Positions 45,083 to 54,765 of a DNA stretch of 64,000 nucleotides are shown in pieces. Under the pieces are notes generated by a model. The model saw nothing but the letters and a program-made list of their open reading frames with translations. It made no database searches and was not told the origin of the DNA. The stretch covers positions 43,719 to 107,718 of the forward strand of contig LNIY01000024.1 in NCBI GenBank assembly GCA_001449105.1. Direction: 5' to 3'. The DNA is from Caulobacter vibrioides. GTDB lineage: Bacteria; Pseudomonadota; Alphaproteobacteria; Caulobacterales; Caulobacteraceae. The position numbers and the translations under genes are program-made. The stretch's first letter is position 1; each line of letters starts with the position of its first letter.

Positions 45083-45849
45083 CCGTGAGCGACGAAGAGG
45101 TCTTCGCCTATGTGGACGGCGAGCTGCCGCCCGAGGCCATGGCCAGGATCACCGCCGCCATGACCAAGGATCCGGCCCTGGCCGCCAGGATCCAGGCCCA
45201 GCGCGACCTGCGCCGGCTGCTGTCGGGCGCCCATGCCGGGGTGCTGCGCGAACCGGTTCCTCCGGGCCTGAAGGCCTCGGTGACTGCGGGCGGTAAGCCG
45301 GCCGAGGTGATCGCTTTCCCCCAGCCCAGGCCGAAGGAAAAGCATAAGGACAAGGCCAAGGTCCAGAAGCCCGCGACGCCGGTCGCCGGCCGCCCGGCCT
45401 TCCGCAAGCCGCCGGCCTGGGCGGCCATGGCCGCCTGCCTGGTGGCGGGCCTGGCGATCGGCCGCCTGGCGCTGCCCTCGCCGCCGACCGCCGACGGCCG
45501 CGCCGCCGAGCCGCCGATGGCCGTCGGCCCGCTGGCCCGGGCGCTGGAGGACGGCGCGGCCGCGCAAGGCCAGGGCCCGGTGCGGATCGGCGTGACCTTC
45601 AAGAGCCAGGCCGGCCGCTGGTGCCGCACCTTCCAGGGACAGGACCAGGCGGGCGTGGCCTGCCGGGCCGACGGCGCCTGGCGCGTCCTGGCCTCGTCCC
45701 CAGCGACGGCGCCCGCGACCGGCGGCGAGTACCGCCAGGCGGCCTCGGAGACGCCGCAGGCGGTCATGGCCGTGGTCGACGGCATGATCCAGGGCGCGCC
45801 GCTGGACGCGGCCGGCGAGGCCCAGGCTCTGAAGAGCAACTGGCGCTAA
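45079..45849 (+). CDS. Anti-sigma factor, membrane-bound
   Basis: 256 residues; ATG overlaps the sigma stop. Residues 1-45 form the cytoplasmic sigma-binding domain (DEEVFAYVDGELPPEAMARI, no zinc His/Cys). A basic linker (PKEKHKDKAKVQK) leads to one membrane helix near 114-136 (AAMAACLVAGLAIGRLAL). The periplasmic domain has GVTFKSQAGRWCRTFQGQDQ and a second Cys shortly after (ACRAD), a possible disulfide or redox sensor. It keeps the sigma factor inactive until an envelope signal. The architecture is diagnostic although sequence identity to named anti-sigmas is low. Confidence 0.88.
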   Translation: MTVSDEEVFAYVDGELPPEAMARITAAMTKDPALAARIQAQRDLRRLLSGAHAGVLREPVPPGLKASVTAGGKPAEVIAFPQPRPKEKHKDKAKVQKPATPVAGRPAFRKPPAWAAMAACLVAGLAIGRLALPSPPTADGRAAEPPMAVGPLARALEDGAAAQGQGPVRIGVTFKSQAGRWCRTFQGQDQAGVACRADGAWRVLASSPATAPATGGEYRQAASETPQAVMAVVDGMIQGAPLDAAGEAQALKSNWR

Positions 45850-45974
45850 GCTGGATCGGAAGGCGATAGGGTCGCCGCCTCCTGGAAAGACTAGGGGAAA
45901 ATCCAGGAGGCGGCGTATCCGCGCCCTTCGCAGGGGGGGACGCGAGGCGGGCGCGGACAATGACCGGAGGACTG

Positions 45975-46196
45975 CTAGGCCAGAAGGTCCAGCAGGACGC
46001 CGGTCATGGCGTCGGCGGTGCGAAGCACCGCGGCGTTGGCGGAGAAGTCGGTTCGCGCCGAGACCTGCTCGACGCGCTCGGCGGCGAGATCCGTCTTGGC
46101 GGCAAGTCCAGCATCGCTCCCCACGCGCTGAGCGCTGGCGGCCAGCCGGCCGGCGGCGGCGCCCATGCCCGCGGCGGAGATCGAAAAGGCCTGCAT
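45975..46196 (-). CDS. Mini flagellar rod/hook-like protein (axial C-terminal motif)
   Basis: 73 residues with AGGGGAAAC upstream. It begins MQAFSISAAGMGAAAGRLAA and ends ARTDFSANAAVLRTADAMTG followed by VLLDLLA. The front resembles the N-terminal helix and the end the C-terminal helix of flagellar rod/hook proteins (FlgB/C/E type, where DEMLGTLLD is usual), with the middle domain absent. It might assemble with an axial structure, or be a free-standing coiled-coil remnant used elsewhere. No flagellar genes are near, and it stands alone in the opposite direction to the anti-sigma gene, 125 bases away. Confidence 0.75.
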   Translation of the reverse strand: MQAFSISAAGMGAAAGRLAASAQRVGSDAGLAAKTDLAAERVEQVSARTDFSANAAVLRTADAMTGVLLDLLA

Positions 46197-46438
46197 GAAC
46201 CGTTTCCCCTGTCGTATCGCGAAGCTGACGGGGTTCGGTTAAGCGGATCTTCATAAATAGGGTGAATTTCCATCGACCTTACCCAATTATGTAGAGAATT
46301 TTTCTCGTTAAGGTTACCAACGCGACCACTCTGATCGCGGACAAAACGTCGCCCGGCGGCAGAGCTTGCTCGACAAGCCGCCCAGCCCTCTGCAAGGTCG
46401 CCGGCTCCGCGGATCCGCCGCGCCTGGAACCTGTACGA

Positions 46439-48097
46439 ATGCCCTTCTCGCGCCGCGCCGCCTGCCTCAGCGCCGCCCTTCTGCTGGTCGCCCATCCCGC
46501 CCTCGCCGCTCCCAAGGACGCCTTCGTCCCCTCGCCCGACGCGATCCGCGCGCACATGGCCTTCCTGGCCGACGACCTGATGGAGGGCCGCGAGGCGGGC
46601 ACGCGCGGCTACGACCTGGCCGCCAACTACGTCGCCACGCAGTTCGCCCTGCTGGGCCTGAAGCCCGCCGGCGACGCCGGCTCCTACCTGCAGACTGTGC
46701 CGCTGGTCGCCTACCGCCCGGCGAGCGACGGCGAGATCAAGGTCGTCGAGGGCGCCGGCGCGTCCGTCCCGCTGGTCTATGGCGAGGACTTCCTGCCCAG
46801 TCCGCAGGCCGACAAGGCCGAGCTCGGCCTGAACGCCCCCCTGGTGTTCGTCGGCTACGGGATCAGCGCCCCCGAGCGCGGTCGCGACGACTTCGCGGGC
46901 CTGGACGTGGCCGGCAAGATCGTCGTGGTGCTGTCGGGCGCGCCCAAGGGCTTCCAGACCGAGGAACGCGCCCACTACGGCTCGGCCGGCGTCAAGCGGG
47001 CCGAGGCCGCCCGGCGCGGCGCGGTCGGCGTGCTGACCCTGGGCACGCCCGCCAGCGAGAAGCGCCGCCCGTTCGCCCGCGGCGTCGCCGGCGCCCGCGA
47101 ATGGCGCATGACCTGGAACACGCCGGAGGGCGCGCCCTTCGTGCGCGGCGGCGCGGCTCCGGGCCTGGCGTCGATCAGCGTCAAGGGCGGCCAGAAGCTG
47201 TTCGGCTCGGCCGCGGCGCGCCTGGAGGCCGCCTACGCGGCCGCCGACACCCCTGAAGGCAAGGTCGCGGGCTTCGCCCTGCCGACGACCGCTAGCCTGG
47301 CCCTGAAGAGCCAGATCGAGCAGCGCCGCAGCAGCAACGTCGCCGGCCTGATCGAGGGTTCGGACCCGACGCTGAAGGCGGAGACCATCGTGCTCAGCGC
47401 CCACCTCGACCACGAAGGGATCAAGGAGAACCCCAAGCTGGGCGAGGACGCGATCTATAACGGCGCCCTGGACAACGCCAGCGGCATCGCCACCCTGCTC
47501 GAGGTCGGTCGCGGCTTCACCAGCGCCAAGGCCCGCCCCAAGCGCTCGATCCTGCTGCTGGCCGTCACCGCCGAGGAGAAGGGCCTGATCGGCTCGGAGT
47601 ACTTCGCGCACAATCCGACCGTGCCGAAGGCGGACCTCGCCGCCGACGTCAATCTGGACATGCCGGTGCTGCTGTATCCGTTCACCGACGTGGTGGCCTT
47701 CGGGGCCGACCGCTCCAGCATCGGCCCGATCGTGGCCAGGGCCGCCGGCGGCGTCGACATCGCGCTGTCGCCCGACCCCATGCCCGAGGAAGGCCTCTTC
47801 ACCCGCAGCGACCACTATCGCTTCGTCGAGCAGGGCGTGCCTTCGGTGTTCCTGATGACCGGCTTCAAGAACGGCGGCGAGAAGGCCTTCAAGGACTTCC
47901 TGGCCACGCACTATCACAAGCCGAACGACGACCTGAAGCAGCCGATCGACTACCAGGCGGCCGCCAGGTTCGCCCTGGTCAACTACGAGATCGCCCACGA
48001 GCTGGCCGACGCCGCCGAGCGTCCGACCTGGAACCCCGGCGACTTCTTCGGCTCGACCTTCGCGCCCAAGGGGCATCCGTCCTCGGCCGCGCGCTGA
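46439..48097 (+). CDS. M28 family metallopeptidase, secreted
   Basis: 552 residues. Signal RRAACLSAALLLVAHPALA. A PA-type inserted domain (about 120-235, with GVLTLGTPASEKRR) precedes the M28 zinc peptidase: LSAHLDHEG near 321, DNASGIA near 345, TAEEKGLIGS near 380, VNLDMPV near 405 and HYHKPNDD near 500. These supply two-zinc ligands and the catalytic Glu. It is an aminopeptidase of the periplasm or medium. The AT-rich upstream area (46257-46318) may hold the promoter. It is monocistronic. Confidence 0.93.
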   Translation: MPFSRRAACLSAALLLVAHPALAAPKDAFVPSPDAIRAHMAFLADDLMEGREAGTRGYDLAANYVATQFALLGLKPAGDAGSYLQTVPLVAYRPASDGEIKVVEGAGASVPLVYGEDFLPSPQADKAELGLNAPLVFVGYGISAPERGRDDFAGLDVAGKIVVVLSGAPKGFQTEERAHYGSAGVKRAEAARRGAVGVLTLGTPASEKRRPFARGVAGAREWRMTWNTPEGAPFVRGGAAPGLASISVKGGQKLFGSAAARLEAAYAAADTPEGKVAGFALPTTASLALKSQIEQRRSSNVAGLIEGSDPTLKAETIVLSAHLDHEGIKENPKLGEDAIYNGALDNASGIATLLEVGRGFTSAKARPKRSILLLAVTAEEKGLIGSEYFAHNPTVPKADLAADVNLDMPVLLYPFTDVVAFGADRSSIGPIVARAAGGVDIALSPDPMPEEGLFTRSDHYRFVEQGVPSVFLMTGFKNGGEKAFKDFLATHYHKPNDDLKQPIDYQAAARFALVNYEIAHELADAAERPTWNPGDFFGSTFAPKGHPSSAAR

Positions 48098-48164
48098 GCG
48101 ACCCATTGACCGAAGAGACGGAGAGGCCGACTTTACCCCTTCGTCCTTATCGAGAGGGAATCTG

Positions 48165-48794
48165 GTGGCCAGCGTGGGCGCGCTCCTCAGGCTCGGCGTG
48201 ATCACGCCGCTGGTGATGGTCGCCGACGTGTGGCTGGCCCAGAGGCTGTTCCCCGGCTTCGACCCCGGCGCCCAGTTCATCAGCGAGCTGGGCGGCCCGG
48301 CGGCCCCGACCCCGGAAATCTTCAATCTCGGCATGATGCTGGCCGGCGCGGCGGGGCTGTTCGCCGGGGCCGGCTTCGCCCATGCCCTGGAGAAGGCGGG
48401 CGGCCGCCGGCAGGTCTCGGCCTTCGCCGGCCTGTGGGTGGCGATGACGGGCCTGGGGGCCTTCTTCGCCGGGATCTTCCACTGGCCCGACCCGATGCAC
48501 CGGGCCTGCGGCGTCGGCCTGGCCATCCAGTTCGCACCCCTGTTCACCGCCTGGGCCCTGTGGGGCAGGCCGGGCTACCGGCGCCTGGCGCACTTCTCGC
48601 TGGGCTGGTTCTTCGGCCTGCTGCTGGTCCTGGCCCTGCTGACGGGCGTCTGGAACGTCCGCACAGGCAATGACGTCGGCTTCTGGCAGCGGGGACATGC
48701 GTTCCTGGGCCTTCTCTGGCTTGGCATCGCCGCCTGGAGCCTGGAACGCGGCTGGCGGTCGAAACCGGCGGAACTGGAGCCGGCGACGGCTTAA
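48165..48794 (+). CDS. DUF998 family membrane protein
   Basis: 209 residues from GTG 48165, AGAGGGA upstream. Six hydrophobic stretches are seen; the first with VITPLVMVADVWLAQRLFPGF, then ISELGGPAAPTPEIFNLGMM, which is the DUF998 signature between helices 1 and 2. The segment GIFHWPDPMHRACGVGLA includes the histidines typical of the family. Function is unknown; some DUF998 proteins are considered conserved integral membrane proteins of unknown role. It follows the M28 gene by 67 bases on the same strand and may share its transcript. Confidence 0.82.
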   Translation: MASVGALLRLGVITPLVMVADVWLAQRLFPGFDPGAQFISELGGPAAPTPEIFNLGMMLAGAAGLFAGAGFAHALEKAGGRRQVSAFAGLWVAMTGLGAFFAGIFHWPDPMHRACGVGLAIQFAPLFTAWALWGRPGYRRLAHFSLGWFFGLLLVLALLTGVWNVRTGNDVGFWQRGHAFLGLLWLGIAAWSLERGWRSKPAELEPATA

Positions 48795-48822
48795 AGCCGC
48801 CCCCTTCCGGCCCTCTGCGTTG

Positions 48823-49145
48823 CCCCCCAAAAAGGGGGGAGGATCTCGGCGCAGATGCTCCCCCTCTGGGGGAGCTGTCGCGCAGCGACTGAGGGGGCCG
48901 CCGCAGGCGGACACGGCTCTCCCCCTTACCCCTTCCCCACTTCGCTGAGCGCCGGGGATCCAAGCTGCTCTATCCCCGTCCGCGCTTCCTGATCCTTCTC
49001 CCTGGAGGGAGAAGGTGGCGGTCGAAGACCGTCGGATGAGGGGTTAGGGACTGTAGACGGCGTGCCGGCACGCCGGCCGGCGGCGTAACCCCTCACCCTC
49101 CCACGCTACGCGCGGGCCCCTCCCTCTCCCACTGGGAGAGGGCTG
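48823..49145. repeat. Intergenic repeat cluster between the DUF998 gene and tuf
   Basis: About 320 bases with no gene. 48855-48911 repeats the unit found at 39627-39682 (GATGCTCCCCCTCTGGGGGAG, then a ...CTGAGGGGGCCGCC tail). 48996-49145 holds a second type, with CTCCCTGGAGGGAGAAGGTG and, facing it, CACCCTCCCACGCTACGCGC and CCCTCTCCCACTGGGAGAG. Confidence 0.8.
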
Positions 49146-49155
49146 ATGCAGCGAC

Positions 49156-49190
49156 AAAAGAAAAGGCCCCGGAGGTTTCCCTCCGGGGCC
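49156..49190 (-). terminator. Rho-independent terminator of tuf
   Basis: GGCCCCGGAGG (49165-49175) pairs with CCTCCGGGGCC (49180-49190); read leftward the stem is followed by TTTTCTTTT. Confidence 0.92.
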
Positions 49191-49223
49191 TTCGCTTGTC
49201 TTAGCCGAAGCTAGATCGATCGA

Positions 49224-50414
<1,191 letters not shown>

Positions 50415-50468
50415 CGTCTCTACCTTCGCGCCGGCGGCTGATTGTTACAGGTAACGTCTTGGGGGAGC

Positions 50469-50542
50469 TGGAGCGGGTAGCGGGAATCGAACCCGCATCC
50501 TCAGCTTGGAAGGCTGCTGCACTACCATTGTGCTATACCCGC
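50469..50542 (-). tRNA. tRNA-Gly(UCC)
   Basis: Read on the minus strand it starts GCGGGTATAGCACAATGG, has anticodon TCC in CCTTCCAAG, the TpsiC arm GGTTCGATTCC and encoded CCA. Acceptor GCGGGTA pairs with TACCCGC. It lies between tRNA-Tyr and tuf. Confidence 0.96.
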
Positions 50543-50670
50543 CGACTAAGCTCGAACTGGGCCTAGCCAAAACCGGGCCTAGCTAAAACTGGTTGCGGGG
50601 TCGCGATCGGCTCCCGTCTCTTGGCTCGGGGGCCTTAAGCCCTCCTTCCGGACGTTCAGTTCATCGCGCG

Positions 50671-50754
50671 TGGTGGGGGAAGAAGGACTCGAACCTTCGA
50701 AGCTTTCGCAGCGGATTTACAGTCCGCCCCCTTTGCCGCTCGGGACATTCCCCC
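50671..50754 (-). tRNA. tRNA-Tyr(GUA)
   Basis: 84 bases with CCA. Minus strand begins GGGGGAATGTCCCGAGC and the anticodon loop is ACTGTAAAT (GUA). It has the long variable arm of bacterial tRNA-Tyr and arm GGTTCGAGTCC. It is first of the tRNA-tuf unit. Confidence 0.96.
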
Positions 50755-50929
50755 ACGGCGCGATGTGAACTCCGGAAGAGGCGGCCATATCTTCGATCTT
50801 GGCGGCCGTGTCAAACAGGCCGTTGTGGATCGAAGAACAAAAGCTCTTTGAGCAGGAACGGACTGTGCTTAAGCACCGCCGGACCGGCTCGCGGAACCTC
50901 GTGGCCCCCAAATCGGAGCGCGTCTTATA

Positions 50930-51766
50930 GTGTCCTCTCATTCTGAACGCAACGACCGTAGAAGGCCAAAAGCGCCAGAACGTGAAATTCACTCCAAGCC
51001 TCAGAAAAACAAGACTTTTTCCAAGGCCTCGGGCGACGACAAGGAGTGGATCTGGGGGAATCACGCCGTGGAATCGGCGCTTTCCAACCCTGGCAGACCC
51101 CCCGCGAAGCGCCTTTTGGTCACTCCGGACCGGGCCAAGCGACTCGCGCCGAATCTCCAGCGCCACCCCGCGCTGCAGATCCTCGAGGCGGGCGACATCG
51201 CCAGGCTTCTGCCCCAGGGCGCGGTGCACCAGGGAATCGCCATGAAGGTCGCCGAGCCCGAGCCGCTGTCGCTGGCCGAACTGGGGACCCCGGCGAAGGG
51301 CGTGATCGTCATGCTCGACCAGATCACCGATCCCCAGAACGTCGGCGCCATCTTCCGCTCGGCCGCCGCCTTCGGGGTGAAGGGCGCGGTGCTGCAGGAC
51401 CGCCACGCCCCCGCCCTCTCGGGCGTGCTGGCCAAGACCGCCGTCGGCGCGGTCGACAAGGTGCCCTACGCGCGCGTGGTCAATCTTTCGCGGGCCCTGG
51501 AGGAGCTGGCGGAACTGGGCTGGCGGGCGGTGGCGCTGGCCGGCGAGGCCGAACAGAGCCTGGAAGAGGTGCTGGACGGCGGCCCGACCGTGCTGGTGCT
51601 GGGCTCGGAAGGCGAAGGCGTGCGCCGCCTGGTCGCCGAGCACTGCGACGCCATGGGAAAAATCCCCATGCCGGGCGGCTTCGAGAGCCTGAACGTGTCC
51701 GCGGCGGCGGCGATCGCGCTCTATGAAACGGCGCGAGTTCGCGCCACGGGGGAAATCGGTTCGTGA
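50930..51766 (+). CDS. rlmB: TrmH/RlmB family 23S rRNA methyltransferase
   Basis: 278 residues from GTG 50930. A basic linker of 35 residues leads to the substrate-binding domain (EWIWGNHAVESALSN near 40). The SPOUT domain has DQITDPQNVGAIFRSAAAFG near 130, LVLGSEGEGVRRLVAE near 223 and PMPGGFESLNVSAAAAIALY near 250, the three knot motifs. It 2'-O-methylates a ribose of 23S rRNA (G2251 for RlmB) or tRNA; a free N-terminal domain favours RlmB. It is divergent from the tRNA-Tyr unit with a 175-base gap that holds both promoters. Confidence 0.92.
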   Translation: MSSHSERNDRRRPKAPEREIHSKPQKNKTFSKASGDDKEWIWGNHAVESALSNPGRPPAKRLLVTPDRAKRLAPNLQRHPALQILEAGDIARLLPQGAVHQGIAMKVAEPEPLSLAELGTPAKGVIVMLDQITDPQNVGAIFRSAAAFGVKGAVLQDRHAPALSGVLAKTAVGAVDKVPYARVVNLSRALEELAELGWRAVALAGEAEQSLEEVLDGGPTVLVLGSEGEGVRRLVAEHCDAMGKIPMPGGFESLNVSAAAAIALYETARVRATGEIGS

Positions 51767-51857
51767 ATCCCGATTAACCGTTTTGATTTCGTCGCAACGA
51801 CGTGTTTTCCTCGCGGACGAGTAACTCCGCGAGCCTTGCTCGCGGAGGATTTGAAGC

Positions 51858-53450
51858 ATGGGATCGGGGGACCCGATGTTGCAGACGAAGTTCCGGACGG
51901 CGGCCTTGGCCTCGTCCGCCGTTTTCGTGCTGGCCCTGGCGGGCTGCAGCGCCAAGGAGCCGGCGGACACCCAGCCGACCTTGAGCCAGCCGGCCGAGGA
52001 AGCTCCGCCGCCTGGAAGCCATGGACCGGACCGCGCCGACCTGGCGGGCGCGGCGCCCGCCGCCGAGGCGCCGCCGGCCGACGGCCTGCTGGGCGGCCCG
52101 ATCGCCCAGCCCAAGCCGGTCGCGGTCTCGTCGTCCGCCGATTCGCGGCTGAAGACCTGGCGCCGCGCCGACGGCACGCTGGTCACCGCCATGCGCCCGA
52201 TCGCCAATCCGGGTGAAGGCAAGCCGGCGGCCCGTCCGCATCCCAAGCCGCATCACGCCCGCCCGGCCCAGGTCGCCGCCGCGCGTCCCGCGCCGGTCGC
52301 GGCCCGGCCGGCTCCGATCGTGGCCAAGCCCGCGCCCAAGCCGGCTGTCGTCGCGGCCAAGCCCGCGCCGGCTCCGGTGAAGGCCGCGCCCGCGCCGGCG
52401 CCCAAGACCGTGGCCCAGGCCCCGGCCCTGAAGCCGGTCGCTCCGCCCGCCAAGCCCGCCGTCGTGGCCAAGGCCCCGACCCCGGCGATCGCCGCCGCCG
52501 CACAGGCCGCGCCCGCCGCCGCCAAGCTGCCGCCCAAGGTCGAGAAGCTGCAGGCCGCCGTCGCCCCCGCCGCCACCAGCGGCGCGGTGCTGGCCACCGC
52601 CGAGAGCCTGAAGACCGGCAAGGAAGGCCAGGTCACCCTGTCGCTGCCGGCCACGCTGGGCGACATGATCAAGCAGCAGGCCGCCAAGCTGGGCATCGGC
52701 AAGCCGGCCAAGAAGGTCAGCGCCTACGCCGACCTGGAAGGCCAGGGCTACGAGATCACCCCGAACGGCCGCCAGACCGCGACCGTCAAGCCGGGCGAGC
52801 CGACCACCTTCGCCTGGCAGGTCAAGCCGACGCCGGACGCCAAGGGCCAGCTGACCACCTCGTTCGGCGCCTCGCTGGACGGCGCCAAGCCCGCCCAGCC
52901 GTTCTCGCTGGGCGCGATCACCAAGCAGGTCGCCGCCGTGCCGGAAAAGGCCAAGGAAGCCGCCGCCGGCTTCAAGCTGCCGGCCTTCCTCGACACCCAG
53001 TACGACGTGCCGGGAATCGGCAAGGTTCCGGGCAAGTCGCTGCTGGGCGCGGGCCTCGTCCTGCTGGCGCTGATCATCCTGGTCGCGATCTCGCGCAACG
53101 CCGCCAAGGCCAAGGAGCGGGCCGAGCGCCGCCGCAAGTTCCGCACCCTGCACGACTACGGCCGCAACGAGCCGGAGTTCGACACGCCCAAGGCCCAGGA
53201 CGTGGCCTATGTGAACCCGATGGTGGCCGCCGCCGGCGGCGCGATCGCCGGGGCCGCCGCCACGGCGATGTTCAACCATCACCAGGAGGCCAAGGCCGAG
53301 GAGGCCGCCGCCGAGGCGGCCGAGCACGAGCCCTTCCCCGCACCCGCCGACGACAGCCCCCAGGTGCAGCACGTCAGCGAGACGGCGCATGTGGAGCCGG
53401 CGACAGAAACGACCGTCGAAACCCATCGCGAGCCCGAGCCGGTCCACTAG
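51858..53450 (+). CDS. Pro/Ala-rich lipoprotein with C-terminal membrane helix
   Basis: 530 residues from ATG 51858 (GGAGG upstream); ATG 51876 also has a GGGGGA in front. Signal FVLALAGCS gives a lipobox Cys near 30. Residues 115-215 are a Lys/Pro/Ala repeat (KPAPKPAVVAAKPAPAPVK), akin to TonB- or procyclic-like spacer regions that span the periplasm. A structured domain about 235-345 (LSLPATLGDMIKQQAAKLGI, then TTFAWQVKPTPDAKGQLTTS) follows. Then comes one membrane helix near 394-413 (GAGLVLLALIILVAISRNAA) and an acidic, His-containing tail. A lipidated N-terminus with an inner-membrane helix at the C-terminus suggests an envelope-spanning or pulling role. No family recognised. Confidence 0.75.
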   Translation: MGSGDPMLQTKFRTAALASSAVFVLALAGCSAKEPADTQPTLSQPAEEAPPPGSHGPDRADLAGAAPAAEAPPADGLLGGPIAQPKPVAVSSSADSRLKTWRRADGTLVTAMRPIANPGEGKPAARPHPKPHHARPAQVAAARPAPVAARPAPIVAKPAPKPAVVAAKPAPAPVKAAPAPAPKTVAQAPALKPVAPPAKPAVVAKAPTPAIAAAAQAAPAAAKLPPKVEKLQAAVAPAATSGAVLATAESLKTGKEGQVTLSLPATLGDMIKQQAAKLGIGKPAKKVSAYADLEGQGYEITPNGRQTATVKPGEPTTFAWQVKPTPDAKGQLTTSFGASLDGAKPAQPFSLGAITKQVAAVPEKAKEAAAGFKLPAFLDTQYDVPGIGKVPGKSLLGAGLVLLALIILVAISRNAAKAKERAERRRKFRTLHDYGRNEPEFDTPKAQDVAYVNPMVAAAGGAIAGAAATAMFNHHQEAKAEEAAAEAAEHEPFPAPADDSPQVQHVSETAHVEPATETTVETHREPEPVH

Positions 53451-53473
53451 GATCGGCCAACGCCTCCAGCCTC

Positions 53474-53510
53474 AGCGGCGCGTCCTCCAGCAGGGCGCGC
53501 CGCTTTCGTT
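53474..53510 (+). terminator. Rho-independent terminator after the lipoprotein gene
   Basis: AGCGGCGCG (53474-53482) pairs with CGCGCCGCT (53496-53504) over a 13-base loop, then TTCGTTT. Confidence 0.75.
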
Positions 53511-53565
53511 TCCGGCCCCCTCTCCGGCCCTTGCCAGGGCGCGCCGCCTGCCTCATTGAGACCGC

Positions 53566-54294
53566 ATGCTCGAAACGCTCTTCACGCCCGACGGCCCCGC
53601 CGCCGCCTTCCTCCAGGTCCTGATGATCGACCTCGTCCTGGCCGGCGACAACGCCGTGGCCGTGGGCCTGGCGGCCGGCGGCCTGCCGGTGAAGGACCGC
53701 AAGAAGGTCATCCTCTACGGGCTGGGCGCGGCCGTGGTGCTGCGGATCGGCTTCGCGCTGATCACCACCTGGCTGCTGGGCGTGGTGGGCCTGCTGCTGG
53801 CCGGCGGGCTGCTGCTGCTGTGGGTGTGCTGGAAGATGTGGCGCGAGCTGCGCGACCAGGCCCACGGCGACGAGGCCGACGCCGCCGCCGTGCTCGACAG
53901 CGACCCGGCCACCGAGCCGCGCGCCAAGCCGGCCAAGAGCTTCAAGAGCGCCTTCCTGCAGGTGCTGATCGCCGACGTCTCGATGTCGCTGGACAACGTG
54001 CTGGCCGTGGCCGGCGCCGCCCGCGAGCACCCGGGCATCCTGGTCTTCGGCCTTCTGCTGTCGATCGCCCTGATGGGCCTGGCCGCCAACGCCATCGCCA
54101 AGCTGCTGCACAAGCACCGCTGGATCGGCTTCGTTGGCCTGGCCATCGTGCTCTACGTCGCCCTGCACATGATCTGGGAAGGCCACCGCAGCGTCGTCAT
54201 GGACCTGCACAAGACCGAGCAATACAACGCCGCCGCGCCGAGCGTCATCGACATCAAGCCCGACGAAGTGACGCAGCACGAGAAGCACCGCTAG
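53566..54294 (+). CDS. TerC family integral membrane protein (YjbE type)
   Basis: 242 residues. TerC landmarks are LMIDLVLAGDNAVAVGLAAG near 19-38 and, in the second half, LIADVSMSLDNVLAVAGAAR, with the paired Asp-Asn motifs (DN) thought to bind metal. Seven membrane helices are likely. TerC proteins are linked to tellurite resistance and manganese export or metal delivery to exported enzymes; the exact role is unsettled. The tail is His-containing (TQHEKHR). DUF423 follows after five bases, so the two are probably co-transcribed. Confidence 0.9.
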   Translation: MLETLFTPDGPAAAFLQVLMIDLVLAGDNAVAVGLAAGGLPVKDRKKVILYGLGAAVVLRIGFALITTWLLGVVGLLLAGGLLLLWVCWKMWRELRDQAHGDEADAAAVLDSDPATEPRAKPAKSFKSAFLQVLIADVSMSLDNVLAVAGAAREHPGILVFGLLLSIALMGLAANAIAKLLHKHRWIGFVGLAIVLYVALHMIWEGHRSVVMDLHKTEQYNAAAPSVIDIKPDEVTQHEKHR

Positions 54295-54298
54295 GCCC

Positions 54299-54682
54299 AT
54301 GGCGAAGATCTGGACCCCGAAGCTGTACCTGCGCCTGGCCGCCCTCAGCGGCTTAGTCTCGGTGGCCGTCGGAGCCTTCGCCGCCCACGGCGTGCAGGAG
54401 GCCCGGCCCGCCGAACTGCTGAAGACCGGCGCGCTCTACGAGATGACCCACGCCCTGGCGGTGTTCGCCGCCTTCGCCGTGGCGCGCGCTACGGGACGCT
54501 CGGGGGGCCTGGCCGCCGGCCTCTTCCTGCTGGGGACGCTGGTGTTCTCGGGCACCCTCTACGCCATGGCCTTCGGCGGTCCGCGCATCCTGGGCGCGAT
54601 CACGCCGATCGGCGGCGTCGCCTTCCTGGCCGGCTGGCTGGCCCTGGCCTGGAGCGCCGGCAAGGTCGCCGACCAGACCTGA
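54299..54682 (+). CDS. DUF423 family small membrane protein
   Basis: 127 residues, four membrane helices. The family pattern is visible: LYLRLAALSGLVSVAVGAFA with AHGVQ next, YEMTHALAVFAAFAVA in the middle, LFSG-like LVFSGTLYAMA and ITPIGGVAFLAGWLALAW at the end. Function is unknown across bacteria (YwdK/YgdD relatives). It begins five bases after the TerC stop. Confidence 0.9.
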   Translation: MAKIWTPKLYLRLAALSGLVSVAVGAFAAHGVQEARPAELLKTGALYEMTHALAVFAAFAVARATGRSGGLAAGLFLLGTLVFSGTLYAMAFGGPRILGAITPIGGVAFLAGWLALAWSAGKVADQT

Positions 54683-54765
54683 TCCAGCTCCGCTTGCAAA
54701 CGGCGAGCGAGAGCATTCTAAGTTGCATGAACTGATGTGAACTCCACCCACGGAGGACAGACTTC

